Shown here: positions 23,222-36,496 of the stretch, piece after piece | How positions within the stretch are numbered: position 1 is the first letter of the stretch | Layout: every line of letters begins with the position of its first letter | Assembly (NCBI GenBank): GCA_021234155.1 | Contig: JAJEKV010000005.1 | Span: forward strand, 13,931,449 to 13,995,448 | Length of the DNA stretch: 64,000 bases | Direction of reading: 5' to 3' | Source of the DNA: Isoetes taiwanensis | Lineage: Eukaryota > Streptophyta > Lycopodiopsida > Isoetales > Isoetaceae | Notes under the pieces: generated by a model | Databases searched by the model: none | The model's input: the letters and a program-made list of their open reading frames with translations, nothing else | What the model was told of the DNA's origin: nothing | Position numbers and translations under genes: made by a program

Positions 23222-25227
23222 TTGTAGTTTTGAGAACGCTTGCTTTTTTTACTAAAATCACACACTTTTTAGCTGCAAATGCAGAACTTTTTATGTTAAA
23301 ATTACTCTTATTAAGTCTAATTTAGGTACACACGAAATTGACTTAGACCCGACAACATTTTAGCTTGTTTTCTTGTCTTTTTTGGCCTTTAGGGCATAAG
23401 ATTAGCAAATGTTATTCGAATACAAATTTCTTTTTTGAATTTTCTGTCTTAACATGGTTGTTTTAAACGTTCGCTAAAGGGGGGAAGAAGGAAGCAAGAA
23501 AGCATCAAAGAAATTACGTGAAGCCCAAGCGTCCACACCCTCGAAGCACACCACCGTGACACGGATGTGCCCGCTATTTATGAGAACTTTCAAACGCAAT
23601 GGTAATGTGACCCGGGGTGCAGATGGAAAATACAAAAGACATCGACGCTTTTGTACGCCCCAGAAAAAGTGCTGGGTAACAAAAGGCACCGCCGACTCCA
23701 TTTTTGTTAACCTTGGGACAATAAAAGATGTCTCCAGGTTCTTTGGACAAGGAGGTAAAACGGGAGGCTATCCTTCAAGACCTCCCAAGGCTTCATTGTT
23801 GTGGACCTTGCATTCTTTAAAATTGTCAGTGTGCAACCACCGCATCAGACAAAAATTTTTTCACACTACCAAGCAAAACGAAGCTCGTGTTCATTAATTA
23901 GGCAGTTTTTTTCCAAACATGTTTAGGGACTTTCCCCGCTGAGTCCGAGCAATCGATGGAGAAAGATCACAATCACCACCTTCTCCTAGTTCCGCTAGTT
24001 CTTCGTGGAGGTCATCGATAAAGTTTTTGAGGAAGAAGAGGAGGAAGAACCTCCCCCGCCGCCAAAGAAACTTAGCACGCCAAGAGAGACCATAGCTGCT
24101 AAAGAACCAAAGAAGGAAAGCACAAAGAGCTTGAAATCATAGAAGTCCCCTGAACCTAAGAAGAAGAAGGGAAAGGGTAAAGCACCTGGTGTTGCTATTA
24201 AAGAAAAAAAAAGTTGATAAAACATCCCCGAAAAAAAATGGAAGAGATTAACCTCGCACAAGTTTGTGCAAGGTGTCATTTATTTGCCCACTTCCTTCAA
24301 TGAAGCTTCCTCCAAAATGAAGCCGGTGAAAGGCCACTTTCCAGTTCGCAAAATTTATGCCGATCACTTGAGGAACCCGAAAGATGAATAAGGAGCAATC
24401 CAAATGCTCATGTGGCCCCAATAGTTGTCCTTGTTGACAGGGAGCAAAGGCACAACCCCCGTGAGTATGACGGAGAAAATGCCGACACCTACACTCACTA
24501 CGCCTTGGGAGGGAATCATAGCTTCAAGGCAAGAAGGCAACTTTACAAAGAAAAGAAGAACCCGAGGTACCTCTCCGTTCTGCTTAAGCCGTCTCATCGG
24601 TCTTGCTGATGAAGAAGCAAAAAATCGCTGCCAACACCCACAATGCCGCATAACGAGTACAAACTAAAGATGAGCTTTGTCGACAAGATCCGGTTTATGC
24701 AGGGGAGTATGTAATTTTCAAGGAAAAGTACGGTGAGGACCTTAAAAGCCAGCTTTTTCCTTTGAGCTTAAGGAGGGGCGTGTGCCATTGAATGTTTCGA
24801 ATATGACGAGGCCAATAAAAGGCGCTCTTTATTCCCCACGACAAATCGGTTCCAGCTTAGCTTTTAGAGATGGCAAGGTAAGCACAAAATGTATTCCGAA
24901 TAGCAAACCAACTATTTGACGTGAAATCTGGCGAACAGTTTGGAACCTGTGACCGGATATTCACAATGTTCGAAATGAGGAGAGTTAAAGAGCAAGGGCA
25001 AGGGAGAGCCAAAAAAAAACCTCTGACGTGCCCAAAAAGAAATGACCATTACCGGGCGGAGGGAAATGCAGGGCTTCTCCGAACCGCGTAGATTTTGGAA
25101 AGGCTTCTCCAAAAAGTTGTTGACAAGGAGTTTAGCCTAGAAGAAATGTCAAAGGAATTGCACAAGTAAGATCTCTCACAAAACTTTACTCTTTAGACGT
25201 TAGAGTCCCAAAAACATCGGGGTAGAT

Positions 25228-25511
25228 AGTGTATTCCGTATCACACATACCTTTCTTCACTTTGGGCAATCGTGTATTCCGAATACAAATGCTTTTCTAG
25301 AGACAAGCAATGTGTATTCCGAATACACATTGCCCATGTAAAGGAAGCCATGTGTATTCGAATACACATGTCCTCTTCTAAAAGTATTGTGTATTCCAAA
25401 TACACATTGCTTTTCGTTTCAGAGAAGCAATGTGTATTCGAATACACAATGCATTTTGTTTCGAGGTAACATCACCAAGCAAACCGCTTTGTATTCCAGA
25501 ATACATTTAGC
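25228..25511. repeat. Second palindrome array, arms CAATGTGTATTC/GAATACACATTG
   Basis: Seven units are at about 25228-25248, 25268-25291, 25307-25333, 25349-25370, 25386-25410, 25427-25452 and 25486-25511. Spacing is close to 40 bp except for the last (59 bp). The core GTGTATTC...GAATACAC is shared with the first array, but most flanks read CAAT/ATTG instead of CAAA/TTTG. The array lies inside an intron bounded by the donor at 25166 and the acceptor ending at 25587. Confidence 0.95.
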
Positions 25512-26245
25512 TTGACTTTTATTTGTTTTTCTTCTTCTTTGCCTTGTTTCTTACTTTTTACTCATTGTTTCCCTTAACGCCTTGCAGCCAAAAGAACGTC
25601 CATAACATGTCAAACATGTTTGATGGAGCAGCTAAACGAGACATGGGAAAGGTGCAAGGAACTCTACCACCCCTGCCACTTCTGACGAGCGAATTGTGCA
25701 ATATGCACCAAATTTTGAGGGCTGGGTAAGTACTCTCAACATTACTCGCCTTTGCACACACGATCTCCTTACAGTTGTTGTCATGTTTTTTCTCAGAGCA
25801 AAAGAAAACAAAGACCTTCCCGGGGCTTCATGCATTTGGTTAGAAAAAGACGGAAGAGAGGTCGTTAGGCGAAAGAAAAGAACTGTTGAGTTAGAACCAT
25901 CCGACCACGAGAGATTCTCGCATGTTTGATCAAAACAATTTATATTCAATCATTCATGGTGATTGCAACGAACCTAGTCGAAACGGTTAAGCCACGAGGA
26001 CTTCACTTTGGTTATTGGCCGATCTTCCCTCACGGGTTTAAGCTTAAAGAGCAGCCAGATATGACGACCAGCCCTTCAAATTTTCAGAGTTTAATGCTTT
26101 ATTGATGGAATCAAGCATTCGGCCATCCTGGCAAAAACATTGGCGTTTAGTTACTTCCATTCGAGCATGCACCGCTTGGTAGAATCAGCTTTCAAAAACC
26201 ACTTTGGTTCTCCGTTGAAGGGATATGAAAACCTTGTTCCAGTAA

Positions 26246-26312
26246 GTCTTATTCCAGAATACGCTTACTTTTTCTCTTTGATTACGTAGTGTATTCCCGG
26301 AATAGTATTTCC
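26246..26312. repeat. Isolated palindromes of the same family in a third intron
   Basis: TATTCCAGAATA (about 26250) and GTATTCCCGGAATA (about 26291) lie in the intron 26242-26376. A single GTATTCCGAATA copy is at about 24891 in the preceding intron, and degenerate copies occur upstream at 22620-22720 and 23410. Confidence 0.75.
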
Positions 26313-27359
26313 TCGCTCGGTTTTCAAGTGTGTTCTTGTTTTTGCTAAGTAAACATCACTTTAAATGTTTTACTAGGTACAAAACGAACATCAACTACCA
26401 TGGTGGAGGACCAAGGTTGCTTAGCAAGGTAGAGTACCTTCATGTAGCTTATTGGAGTTTTGATGGGAAGAGGACCATGGAACACTTCAACAACGCCACT
26501 TTGTCAAAACTTCTCAAACGCCCTTGAGTTTCCAAAGCAGAGTTACGTAAATTGCGGGACCCAACCGCATAAGGCAGGATTAGAATCACTACGGAAACCA
26601 CAAAGCTCATCAACCATCTCCTGGACATGTTCTCGTCCGTGAGACCGGAGCTTGATGCTTTCTCAGTTCCGGTACTACTATCGCATGTGCACTTAAGAAG
26701 GGCCGCAACCGCAGCCGTGGATATTGATAAGGATGTTTGTTAATTTTGTGAAGATGAGACTGTCAGCTATTTTACCTTTACCAGATGAACATCAAGAGCT
26801 GGGGGCCAAAGTCTTCATCCTACATGCTAAACTAACGCCCTCGAGAATACGACCTCATTCTCCAAATTCGCACTAGACGATGAGGCAACCTTTGCAGAGC
26901 TTAAAGAAGTAGCTTTAGCTACCATTCCAGAGGGACAAGGAGGATACAAAACTCAAGTCTCCAAAGAAAGGAGCAGATAGAACAGAAGGACGAGATGGCG
27001 AGAGCAAAAAAAGAATGAGGAGGACTATGATGTAGATCTTTGACTACTTGATATTAAAATTATCATTATTTATTACAATGAATCTTCAATATTGATGTAC
27101 AACAATTTATTAAAACATAGTACTTTTTTTTTCCTTTCTATTCCGTGCTTGTTTTTTTGTAATGCTTTCAATCTCTTCAAGTCTATGCAAATTTCGCTAT
27201 TTTATGATTTCTCGTTTCATAAGTACAAAGTTTTCGCTCTAATGATGGGCCAAAATGGCATGAAAAAATGCGAACCTCTAGAAATTCTCAACAACTATCA
27301 AAAAGGCTTATTTTAGAAACTTGGTGTTTTTAAAGGGAATCTTTGAAACGGAGTGATGC

Positions 27360-29420
27360 AACACTCCCGCTTAATTTGGTAATCGTGTTCACCACCATGG
27401 TGGAAAAAGCGCCACCCAAATCGGGTGGATAACAATCACGTAAAAAGAAAAATGCATTGCAAAATAATGCTAGACAATGTTATTTACAACATCACTAAAG
27501 ATGATAAATAGACATGAATGTCACCATCACTGGAAAAAAAAAGACCACCCAACAAAAACGCTCCATAAAAACGCTGACATCTAGAGAAAGATAAGCATCA
27601 ATGTAAAACCATAAAAAGAACATCAAGAACACGAAACAAACTAAAAGTGGCCATTAAAATGTGCCCAATATAACAGCTTGTATATAACAACGTAAGACAT
27701 GCCATATCTAGATAAAGAGAAGCATAAAAACTAAAAAATGATCCAATAGAAACCCATGTCGCAGAAAATCTCAATGTGGTGCCAAACGCAATATGCATCA
27801 CATCTAGATAAAGCAAATAGCAACCCATGCACAAATTAGAATGTGCCCAATACAATACCTTGTGGACAACAACGTAGACTCTAAATAAAGAGAAGCATAA
27901 AAATGGAAGAAAATCCAATATAAACCCCCGGTTTTAAAATCTCAATCCAAAGGCAAACGCAATATGCATCCTATCTAGATAAAGCCAAATAGCAAATATG
28001 CCAAAGATATGTAATGAGCATACCAAATAGAAAAAGATCCGCCAAAGTGCAAAACCCTCAATAGACAGCCTAGAACCGCCAGTGGTGGAGTTGGGTCGCA
28101 GCACATAGGAGAAGAAGAAGAGGAGCGCCACCACCACCCAAGCAATCGGATAGGATAAGGACGAGAGGAAGGAGAGGGAGCGAAAGAGGGCCGCGGGAGG
28201 CGCTCAAGGATAGTGAGGGCCAGCATGCGAATGAAGGCAAGCGAAGCTAAAGAAATCATATGAGCACGCAAGTGGGTCTCGCTTTGGAGTGGCGGGGGAG
28301 AAAGGGGAACCGTGATCCAAAGAGTCCGTTCAAGCTGAGGGAAGCTTCGCTGACGACGAGAACCAAAGCAGCAGCGAGCGAGCCGTGGAGAGAAAAAGCG
28401 GTTGAAGAAGAAGAGCCAAAACGCCTCGCTATGGATTTTTCGGCATCAGCCAATGTCCTCAAAAGGGAGGAAACATTAGAGAACAAAAACAATGAAAAGA
28501 AAAAACGGTCACGCCACGATGATGAATCAAGGAAGGGCCCAAAGATAGTTGACTCCATTTGAATACAAATGCCGGACCGAAGCCCGTGAATAGGGCTACG
28601 GACCGAAGTCCAAAAATGTGGCTATTATCCCTTCCGAACCTATGGCCAATATCTAGAGGGAGATAAGTCAACAAAGGAACCCTTCATCATGGATCCCCAA
28701 AAAGAATAAACAATAACGATAAATAAGAAGGAAGAATAACAAGTAACCGAAAGAATAAAGCAAAGAGGAAAACTTACGCCTAGGAATGCAAAAATGCATA
28801 GACATAAAGATCGAACGAGAAACATGGAGATGTTGAGTAGAGTCGCACACCACGTAGCGAGCGCGAGAGGACGAGGACCGGCCAAAGAATCGTGGAGTAT
28901 GAACCTCAACATGTGGACCCTGCATATCGAGCAAAAAAACGGAGGAAACGGGGAAGAATGATAAAAACTAGGGGCTAAAAGAATATGAAAAGTCAACCAT
29001 GTCTAATAAAGCAACGTCTCGTAATATCATATATAGGGAGCAAAGCTATGCACGAAAAATCAGCCTAATGCGAAAATGACAAAGTGGAGCTAACGAAAAC
29101 AAAGAAGTTCCAAATCCATAAAATTGGTACACCGAAACAATATCACCCACATCCATGTTCAAGAATAGAAAATATAACTTCATGAAGCAACAAATAAGTG
29201 CGCTAATAAAGTGAACAAAGGAACCAACAAACACTAGAGCTCCCCGATGATCATGCCAAAAAAGAAGAAAAAATCTTAAACACAACCTCCAAATATTCAA
29301 AACCCAGTATCAGACCAAACCAAATATAGAATATACATATAAGAAATTGAGCCACAAAGGAGAAAGAGGTGGAAAACATGTCACAAAATACTTGAATGGA
29401 ACAGAAGAACGACAAGAGGG
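27360..29420 (-). repeat. Dispersed repeat block with a tandem duplication
   Basis: The block is A-rich on the plus strand. Two CACC...GGTGG palindromes lie at 27388-27432. A tandem duplication of about 185 bp lies at about 27655-28020, with both copies containing AATGTGCCCAATA, AGAGAAGCATAAAAA and GCAAACGCAATATGCATC. A GC-richer segment at 28080-28420 has open frames on both strands but nothing recognisable. No gene is supported. Confidence 0.55.
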
Positions 29421-29422
29421 GG

Positions 29423-29553
<131 letters not shown>

Positions 29554-29554
29554 A

Positions 29555-31440
29555 ATAAAATGAAGTTTATTATAAAACTATGGAGGCCTCAAAGACCTAT
29601 TAGACACATATTTAAACATTATCATAGAATAATAGATGAGTTTCCTCAATCCTCATCTAGCCATCACTCTCACTATAATGTCATTATCTCCTAGTAAATC
29701 AAGACAACTTTTCAGGCAACTATCCCTATATTGTTGAAGTTCAATCAAGTAAGCCCCTATTACATTTCCATCCATCATGAAAAGGATTGTAAATCCTCAA
29801 AAGATGTATCCGGTATTTGTCTCAGATAGATGTATACGCACATACACCTAAGTAAGGCATGTTCTTCATCTTCCACCCGCCTTTCCCCACATATTTTACA
29901 ATATCTTTCATGCCTAGGAATGATATGCCCCCAACGCCCTACTTCCACTTAAAATGATGTGAGCACAAATCAATCCTCGCTAATGACATGTCTTTTCCGA
30001 ATGGACAATTTTCTCACTGTAAGTGCTTTGCTACCTCCAAATTGGGATTCATAATCTGCTTGTATAATAGCATTTTGGTTTTAGGTTGGGACCACAACTT
30101 CTTATGTACCTTAGCTAATACCCATTGCTTCAAGTGATCATCTATAGAAAGTGCCTCTTCCCAATGGATATCCCATCTATGGAACCACCGCTTCACATCA
30201 TCAAACCATCCCTTTTCTCAGACTAAAACATGAATGCTCCAACCAGTGTCGGGGAGGTGTCGATTTGAGTCTTACCTTATGTAGGTAACGGATACATCTC
30301 AAAATGGCTTCTCCTTCAAGTGGCATGAACCCGCTTTCCGTCAACATCATCGGATATGGTGTTTGTGATTTGACTCCTAATTCCTGTCTCAAAAACTTAC
30401 GTAACACTTGCTCAATGTCATCCCATAGCCCTTGAGGAAGACTTGGCCCCCATATCTCACAACCATATAATATCACAGTCTGCACTAAGGATTCAAAAAG
30501 CCTAACCTTAAGATGCCATGACCATACATGCGCTTGCCTGCACATACTCTGTAACGCATACAATGCTTTTTGCCCGCCATTAACTCGTTGTGCAATACAC
30601 TGATTCCATCTGTGGTTCCTACTAAACTCCAGCCCTAGATATTTATATGACTCACATGTATCAACCGTATTTCCTTTGTACGTGAAATGCCCATGTTTAA
30701 GTGCTCCTACTGTCATCATCTTCGTCTTTTCTAAGTTCACTTGCATGTCTGTGACATCACAAAAGCAAGACAATCCATCCAAATGTTTTTGCATATGCTC
30801 TTTCGAGCGTGCAAAAATAACAACATCATCAGCATACATCAATAATTGGATCACATATCCATGTATTTCTATACCTCCAGGGCAATTTTCACGCATCCAA
30901 TCTTCCAAGCTATCGATAAACACACCAAATAGCGTTGGTGAGAGGGCATCCCCGCTTCACCCCTTGACACTTTTCGATGTGGCTAGAAGAACCGTGTGTA
31001 GGCAAACTGATACCAACACTTTTTCATACAAGACACGAAGTTGCACTGCACTTTACGGGACCTGTAATTTTTCCATTCTTTCCCATAGTTTCATTCATGG
31101 ACTCTCTGCAAAAGCTTTCTTAAAATCCACAAAGAGCACATATATACGGTTTTTGGTTCCTTTTAACAAAGATCAAATATTGTTTTTAGCACAAGAAGGT
31201 GATCTAGAGTGGACCTCCCTGCTCTAAAACCAGCCTGACTCTCTCGCCGCTTATCATTCCCTTACGCCCATTTGCTGATTTTCTTATCTAAAAATCGCTG
31301 CAATAGCTTTGAAAATAGATCACTGGCCGTAATGGTCCTATAATTATTCACATCCCGGCCGGATCCGCCTTATGAATTGGTACAATTCTCATTAACCGCC
31401 ATTCTAATGGGAGACCTTCTCTCATGGTTGCAGAGAGGAG
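29555..31440 (-). mobile_element. LINE (non-LTR retrotransposon) ORF2 fragment
   Basis: Non-LTR elements copy themselves by target-primed reverse transcription. The minus strand encodes the 3' half of ORF2. Upstream pieces (31430-30925) read LPLEWRLMRIVPIHKADP, then NRIYVLFVDFKKAF and GVKRGCPLT, broken by stops and frame shifts. A 240-codon frame (30923-30201) holds the reverse transcriptase active site in LLMYADDVVIFARS, then NLEKTKMM and YKYLGLEFSRN, and the thumb-like C-terminal part. Further down (about 29955-29850) is the zinc-knuckle region GRWGHIIPRHERYCKICG with EHALLRC. The 5' half with endonuclease and ORF1 is absent, as in a typical 5'-truncated insertion. Several stops make it inactive. 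Confidence 0.85.
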
Positions 31441-34400
31441 CTTAGATGAGAGAGAGAGAGAGAGAGTCGCCGAAACCCCAAGCGCTGAGTTGGGTCAATG
31501 GCTACAGCTTAATGGAGCGCAAATAATAAAAAATGAGGCTTAACCGCATAAACTATGAGCCCAGCCACCACTTAAAAACCTGTGGGTCGAAGCCGGGCAA
31601 TAAAGCACGAAGAAGGGCGAGATCAAGAGGAGCCCAACCACCAAGCGCCGAAGAAGTGGAACATGTAGAAGGCACCCATGAGCGATTAAGGAGAACAAGA
31701 ACGTGGTATAATGGTAAACCGCAGAAACTACAAGCACTCAAAAGGAGGTGAGCGATTAGAAATGAGAAAAAATCAACGATTTATGAAAAAAGAGAGGACA
31801 TCATCACCCAGGGGGTGGAGAAAAGCATCACCCAGCGGGTGGAAGAAAAAACATGATAAACAGAAATTTGTGTGCAAATATAGCTAAATATCAAATATGA
31901 TGTATAGGGGGAGCACAATGCATAAGGATACCCGGGGGTGGAGAAAAGCATCACCCAACGGGTGGAAGAGAAACATGATAAACAGAAATGTATGTCCAAA
32001 TATAGCTAAATAGCAAATATGATGTATAATGGTAGCACAATGCATAATGCTAGCGAGCTAAAAATGAAGCCCCCAAAAAAGACAACAAAGGTATGCGTTA
32101 AGCCCACGCAGAAATATGAGAAAGGAAGAATGTAAGCCAATGAACAAATCAATAAGAAAGTAACTCCCACAATCAGAAGAAAAGATTGCATCAAACAACA
32201 AAATAAACCACAAGTGCAAAAATAAACCCAACTATGGGAAACCTAGAATGTAGAAGATAATACCGCCTTGAATAACGTGAGACTCACCTCGAAAGCCGAG
32301 TGTAGTGCATCACACATAAGATACAAACACAAGTGCAAAAGATAAAACCCAAACCACCATGGGGAAATCCTAAACGCAGAAAAGAGTGCCACATAACCAC
32401 ATGGGAACCACAATATAAAAAATAGCATACAAAAGAGATACATGTCGGAGAAATAACACGCAATTGAGGCCATATTTTTGCCTACCATGGAAATGGAATG
32501 CATCAATGTAAAAAGACAAATGCAACCCTAAGATGGTGGCCACAAATCTATGGGCAATAAAAATTCATAATAAACCATGGACTGCAGCCAGAGATTATGA
32601 AAACAAGACAACATCCCAAGTAAACGACCACAAGACTAAAATGAGGCAAAAAATGAGCCGAACATAAACAAGAGAAAAACAAAGACGAGGAGAGCATAGA
32701 CCCATTTAAATAGTAGCATGGGTATCGGGGACTAAAGGCATGCATATAGACCATATAACAAGCTTAGCGAAGCCCACCACAAAGAAATGGATGAGCTAAG
32801 AAATGCAATCAAAAACTAAAACAAATTTCCGGCCGATGGAATGGATGGAGGAGGAAAGGATCCCGGTGACGAAAGCAAAGGAACCAAAAGGCAAGAAGGA
32901 GAAACCCGGCCAAAAGTAGGTCCCATTACGCCTAACAATGTCCGTAACTCTAGATGCATAAATGAGGCAATTAAACTGATGGCTTTGTGAAAACAAGAAG
33001 AGAACCCGCTTATAGTAAACCGTGAAGAACCATCAAAAATCAATAATCATAAAAGAATACTACAAAGGAACTTACCATAGTAAATATTTGAACAAAAGAA
33101 TCGACATGACCCTAAGCAAAAACCCCAACATCTTGGAACACAAGGCATGTAGCAAGATTGAAAATAACGATATGGAGCAAGCATGGGGAGGATCCACCCA
33201 AATGATGGAAAATATAATGTAAATGTGGCTCGTAATGCTTCTAAGGGTATATGTAAAGGGGGCATAAGATAAACCCGTAAAGATAGGTCGAAAAGCCAAA
33301 GGAAGCTAAATCGGGCTAAAGAAAGTCTGGTAGAGATAGAAGAAAAGGCATGTGGTAGGGAATCACAGAGCCGGAGAGGTGAAAACAATATACATTAAAC
33401 AAGTCGAGGATCACCATAAACAATCATACCCCCATAGATACTTGGAAAACACAAGAAAAGTCATGTCCTTTAACCATATATATCAAAATAACAAGAACAT
33501 AATAAAAGAGAACGTTTCAATAAATCAAGTATCACAAACAAGGAACCCTATAAGGATTACATGCATGCGAGAAACAATATAATATCATAAAGCTTTAAAA
33601 GGAAAGGTTTTAACCATTCATATCAAAAATAACAAGAACATAATAAAAGAGAACGTTTCAATACCGCTATCTACAAACAAGGAACCCTATAAGGAGTAAA
33701 TGCATGCGAGAAACATTATAATATCTCTTGGTAAATGTGGTGAATAAATCTCGAGCAATCAAAAAGAATGAAACCATGAGAATGCAAAAGATATAAAATA
33801 GAAAAACAACAAAGACCTTACCATAGAAACAACACATAGGCCACGTGAAAAGAAACTAAAGTAAAATGCGGGCGAATATAAACAAGAAAAATCAACCTAC
33901 CTCATGTGTGTGGAGATAGCAAGGATGTCAAGGTGAAAATGTTAAGCAAAAACTAAATACGATAACTTCTCAAAAGCAATTCTCACAAGGAAAAACGACC
34001 CGAGGTAACTTTGATAAACATAAGGATCACAAGGAAAACGACCGAGGTAACTTTGATAAACATAAGGATGTCTCAGGGCAAGAATACCATAAGAATGCCA
34101 TAAAATAAACTCAACATAGCATGTAATTGGACAAGAATGCGGTAACTAACGCTATAGCATCAAATTATAAACATGAAATGAAATAGTTAAGAATGAAAGA
34201 AGAACGAAAGCCCACCGTGAGGTTTAGAGAAAGAGAAGGCAGTGGCAGGTAAGCGAAAAAAACTAAAGCTAATTGGATGGAGGGGACGGGATTTGCATGT
34301 GGCAAGGGATCACCTTCCCCGCACCAATCGGATGGGCATCGGCGCAGCCCAGATGGCCTGTGGCCGGGCGGATCAAGGCCCCGGCTCTCGCCGCGCGTGG

Positions 34401-35963
34401 ATCCGCATGCCGTATCATACTGGAATCGGTAGTCCCCAAGTGCTACATCCACCAAAAATTGCCGATACATGCAATCAAGCCCCTATTTCGCTCTCGGCTG
34501 ATCCCCGTGGTCTTGCAATCCAAACAAATCCCAGCCCAACAATCGACAGACTCCCGCGAATCGTATCTTTGGAATAAGCAATCCTCCCATTTCACATCCG
34601 AGGTAATAAAACTAAGTTGATGCGCCAAATAGCGAAGATCACCGGGTTGTCCGTGACTCAAAAAAATGAAGATGATGGCAAGTTGACAACTATCGAAATA
34701 GACCCCGGAAGCAAAAACGAAATTCATAGGGATGAAACAAGGAAACCTGAGTTCCACACCAAGTCGGGTGTAATTAAAGGCGTGATAAATGGGTAACAAG
34801 AAAAAGGCCGAAATGAAAACCGTAAAAACGAGAAGAGCAAAGAATCAATCCCAAATGGGTGAGAAATGATTCAAAAAGGAATCTCCAAAGACAAAGCGTA
34901 GGCTCATCCGGGTCTAGATCCACGCCTAAATAAAAGCCACGATCTATTCAATAGATAGGAATACCGACGTGTAACAAAAATCACCGACATGGCTCTCGAA
35001 TCAAAAATGCCGAACCGCCTTTGGGTATACCGGATCTAGATAAGATAAGTACATAAGATATGATGGGGAAAAGGAAGGCAACTAAGACAGAGAGCGTGTC
35101 TCCAATTAATTAATACAGCCAAATCCAAATTTTGCATGGAAAATCCTTGTCCGCAGCCCTACAACACCAATCATATAAATCCGCCATCTTGCATGGAAAA
35201 ATTCGATTCCTGCAACAACAAATAACTAATGTACATGCAAAATTCGATTCCTGCGACAACAAATAACTAATGTAGAACAAGGACGAGAAAATAGTTAGCA
35301 TGGCTTGTCAACCGAATCGATCACCAACCAATCAATATACCGCAAATGCACCAAAATTTGTGCTGTTCCATAGCTAACCGCATGCATCAATAGCAAAAAT
35401 AGAAAAACCCAGATATTCCAAAAATCGATGGAGTTTAATTGCACTGGCAATGAAGTGGACGGATATAGATAGCCGGAATGGCCTCTACCAATAATCGAAG
35501 ACCTCCATCTATGCATGAGCAGCCTCCAAGGAAAATGAACCACAAAAGTTCCGCAGCAAACTAAAAAAAAACTCAAAAAGCACAGTATGAAAAGTTAGCT
35601 CAAGGATCATCACGAGCATGCAAGATAGCAGTTGTGCACATCAGATGGCATGCATCATCAGAAAGAAAACTAATCATAATCTACAAGCAAACTACATACA
35701 GAGAGCATATACAATCTGGATCTGAAGAAAAAGCATCTGTACGTGAGTAGCTCATTGACATGAATAAAGAATAAGGTAAAGTATATGAATAGAAAGAAAA
35801 AGCAAGAAGGGATGAAGACAAGTACGATGGGTTGAAATTAGGCAGAAGGATTGTGGATAGGAAGGAAGGAAAGGGACAACTGGGAGTATGAGGGAAGCAA
35901 CGAGAATAGAAGAAGAACTGCTGTGAGAAGACGCCGATAACCGGTGCGAAAGAGGAAATAGCC

Positions 35964-36016
35964 TTATATAGCAGCTCGTCTTTTCCCAGAATGGCGATCC
36001 GATGGCTCGGATCGAT
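35964..36016 (+). promoter_or_regulatory. TATA box plus 8-bp hairpin, copy 2
   Basis: TTATATAG (35964-35971) is followed by a perfect inverted repeat, CGATCCGA/TCGGATCG (35995-36002 and 36007-36014). The surrounding 150 bp matches 19510-19640, including GAAGCAACGAGAATAGAAG. Confidence 0.6.
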
Positions 36017-36424
36017 GCTATACTCGCCACGCCAAGAAAAAATAACAAGAAATCATATCTTGAAGGCCATAACCACGTCGAGAAAGAACAAACGATAAGA
36101 AAGTCTCAGAGGCGACAGAGCCACACCAAGAAACATGAAAAAATAAGAACATATGCACTTCCAAAAAAGATAGAAAGGAGGCATGGAGGATATCAGGGGC
36201 TACAAGGTGACTCGAGAAGTAAAGAAGATTAGACAGACATAGACTAAAAAGAAAAGGAGCAACTTTAACAAAGGCACGAAATATGAAAACGAGAAGTCGG
36301 GTGAAGAAATGAAACAAGCTCAAATATATCGAGGGAGAGGGGGCGGAAACTTGTGGAGCCAAAAATGAGCGTAATAGAAAGGAGTTTCAAGAGAACTTAT
36401 GGCTGGAAATGAAGAAGAAGGCGG

Positions 36425-36496
36425 TATAAATAGGAGAGCAAGATAGGGCGTCCCCATCCAAGGAATGTCGATTCTATTGCTATTGCAATAGAATCG
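36425..36496 (+). promoter_or_regulatory. TATA box plus 12-bp hairpin, copy 3
   Basis: TATAAATA (36425-36432) is followed by AGGAGAG and CGTCCCCATCCAAGG, then a perfect hairpin with arms CGATTCTATTGC (36469-36480) and GCAATAGAATCG (36485-36496). The order and words match the inverted copy at 45273-45345. Confidence 0.65.

Larger units (their letters stand above)
22875..27043 (+). pseudogene. ParB-like domain plus DNA N4/N6 methyltransferase, intron-containing and frameshifted
   Basis: The proposed start is a tiny exon, ATGGACAG|GTAAGC (22875-22882). The next exon region, from about 23465, is basic. A Lys/Glu/Pro-rich linker (about 24010-24230) precedes a ParB-like domain at 24320-24877: HFPVRKIYADHLRNP, VAPIVVLVDREQ, HYALGGNHSFKARRQL, IAANTHN and SFVDKIRFM. 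Later exons are about 24938-25165, 25588-25725, 25797-26241 and 26377-27043, each with GT/AG borders. The C-terminal half is a permuted amino-methyltransferase. The motif IV region reads LLADLP near 26013, followed by FPHGFKLKEQP in another frame. Motif I reads LDAFSGSGTT at about 26658-26690 if one missing base is allowed, then AVDIDKDV and VKMRLSAILPLPD. Such enzymes methylate adenine N6 or cytosine N4 using S-adenosylmethionine. At least six single-base shifts break the frame. Confidence 0.6.
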
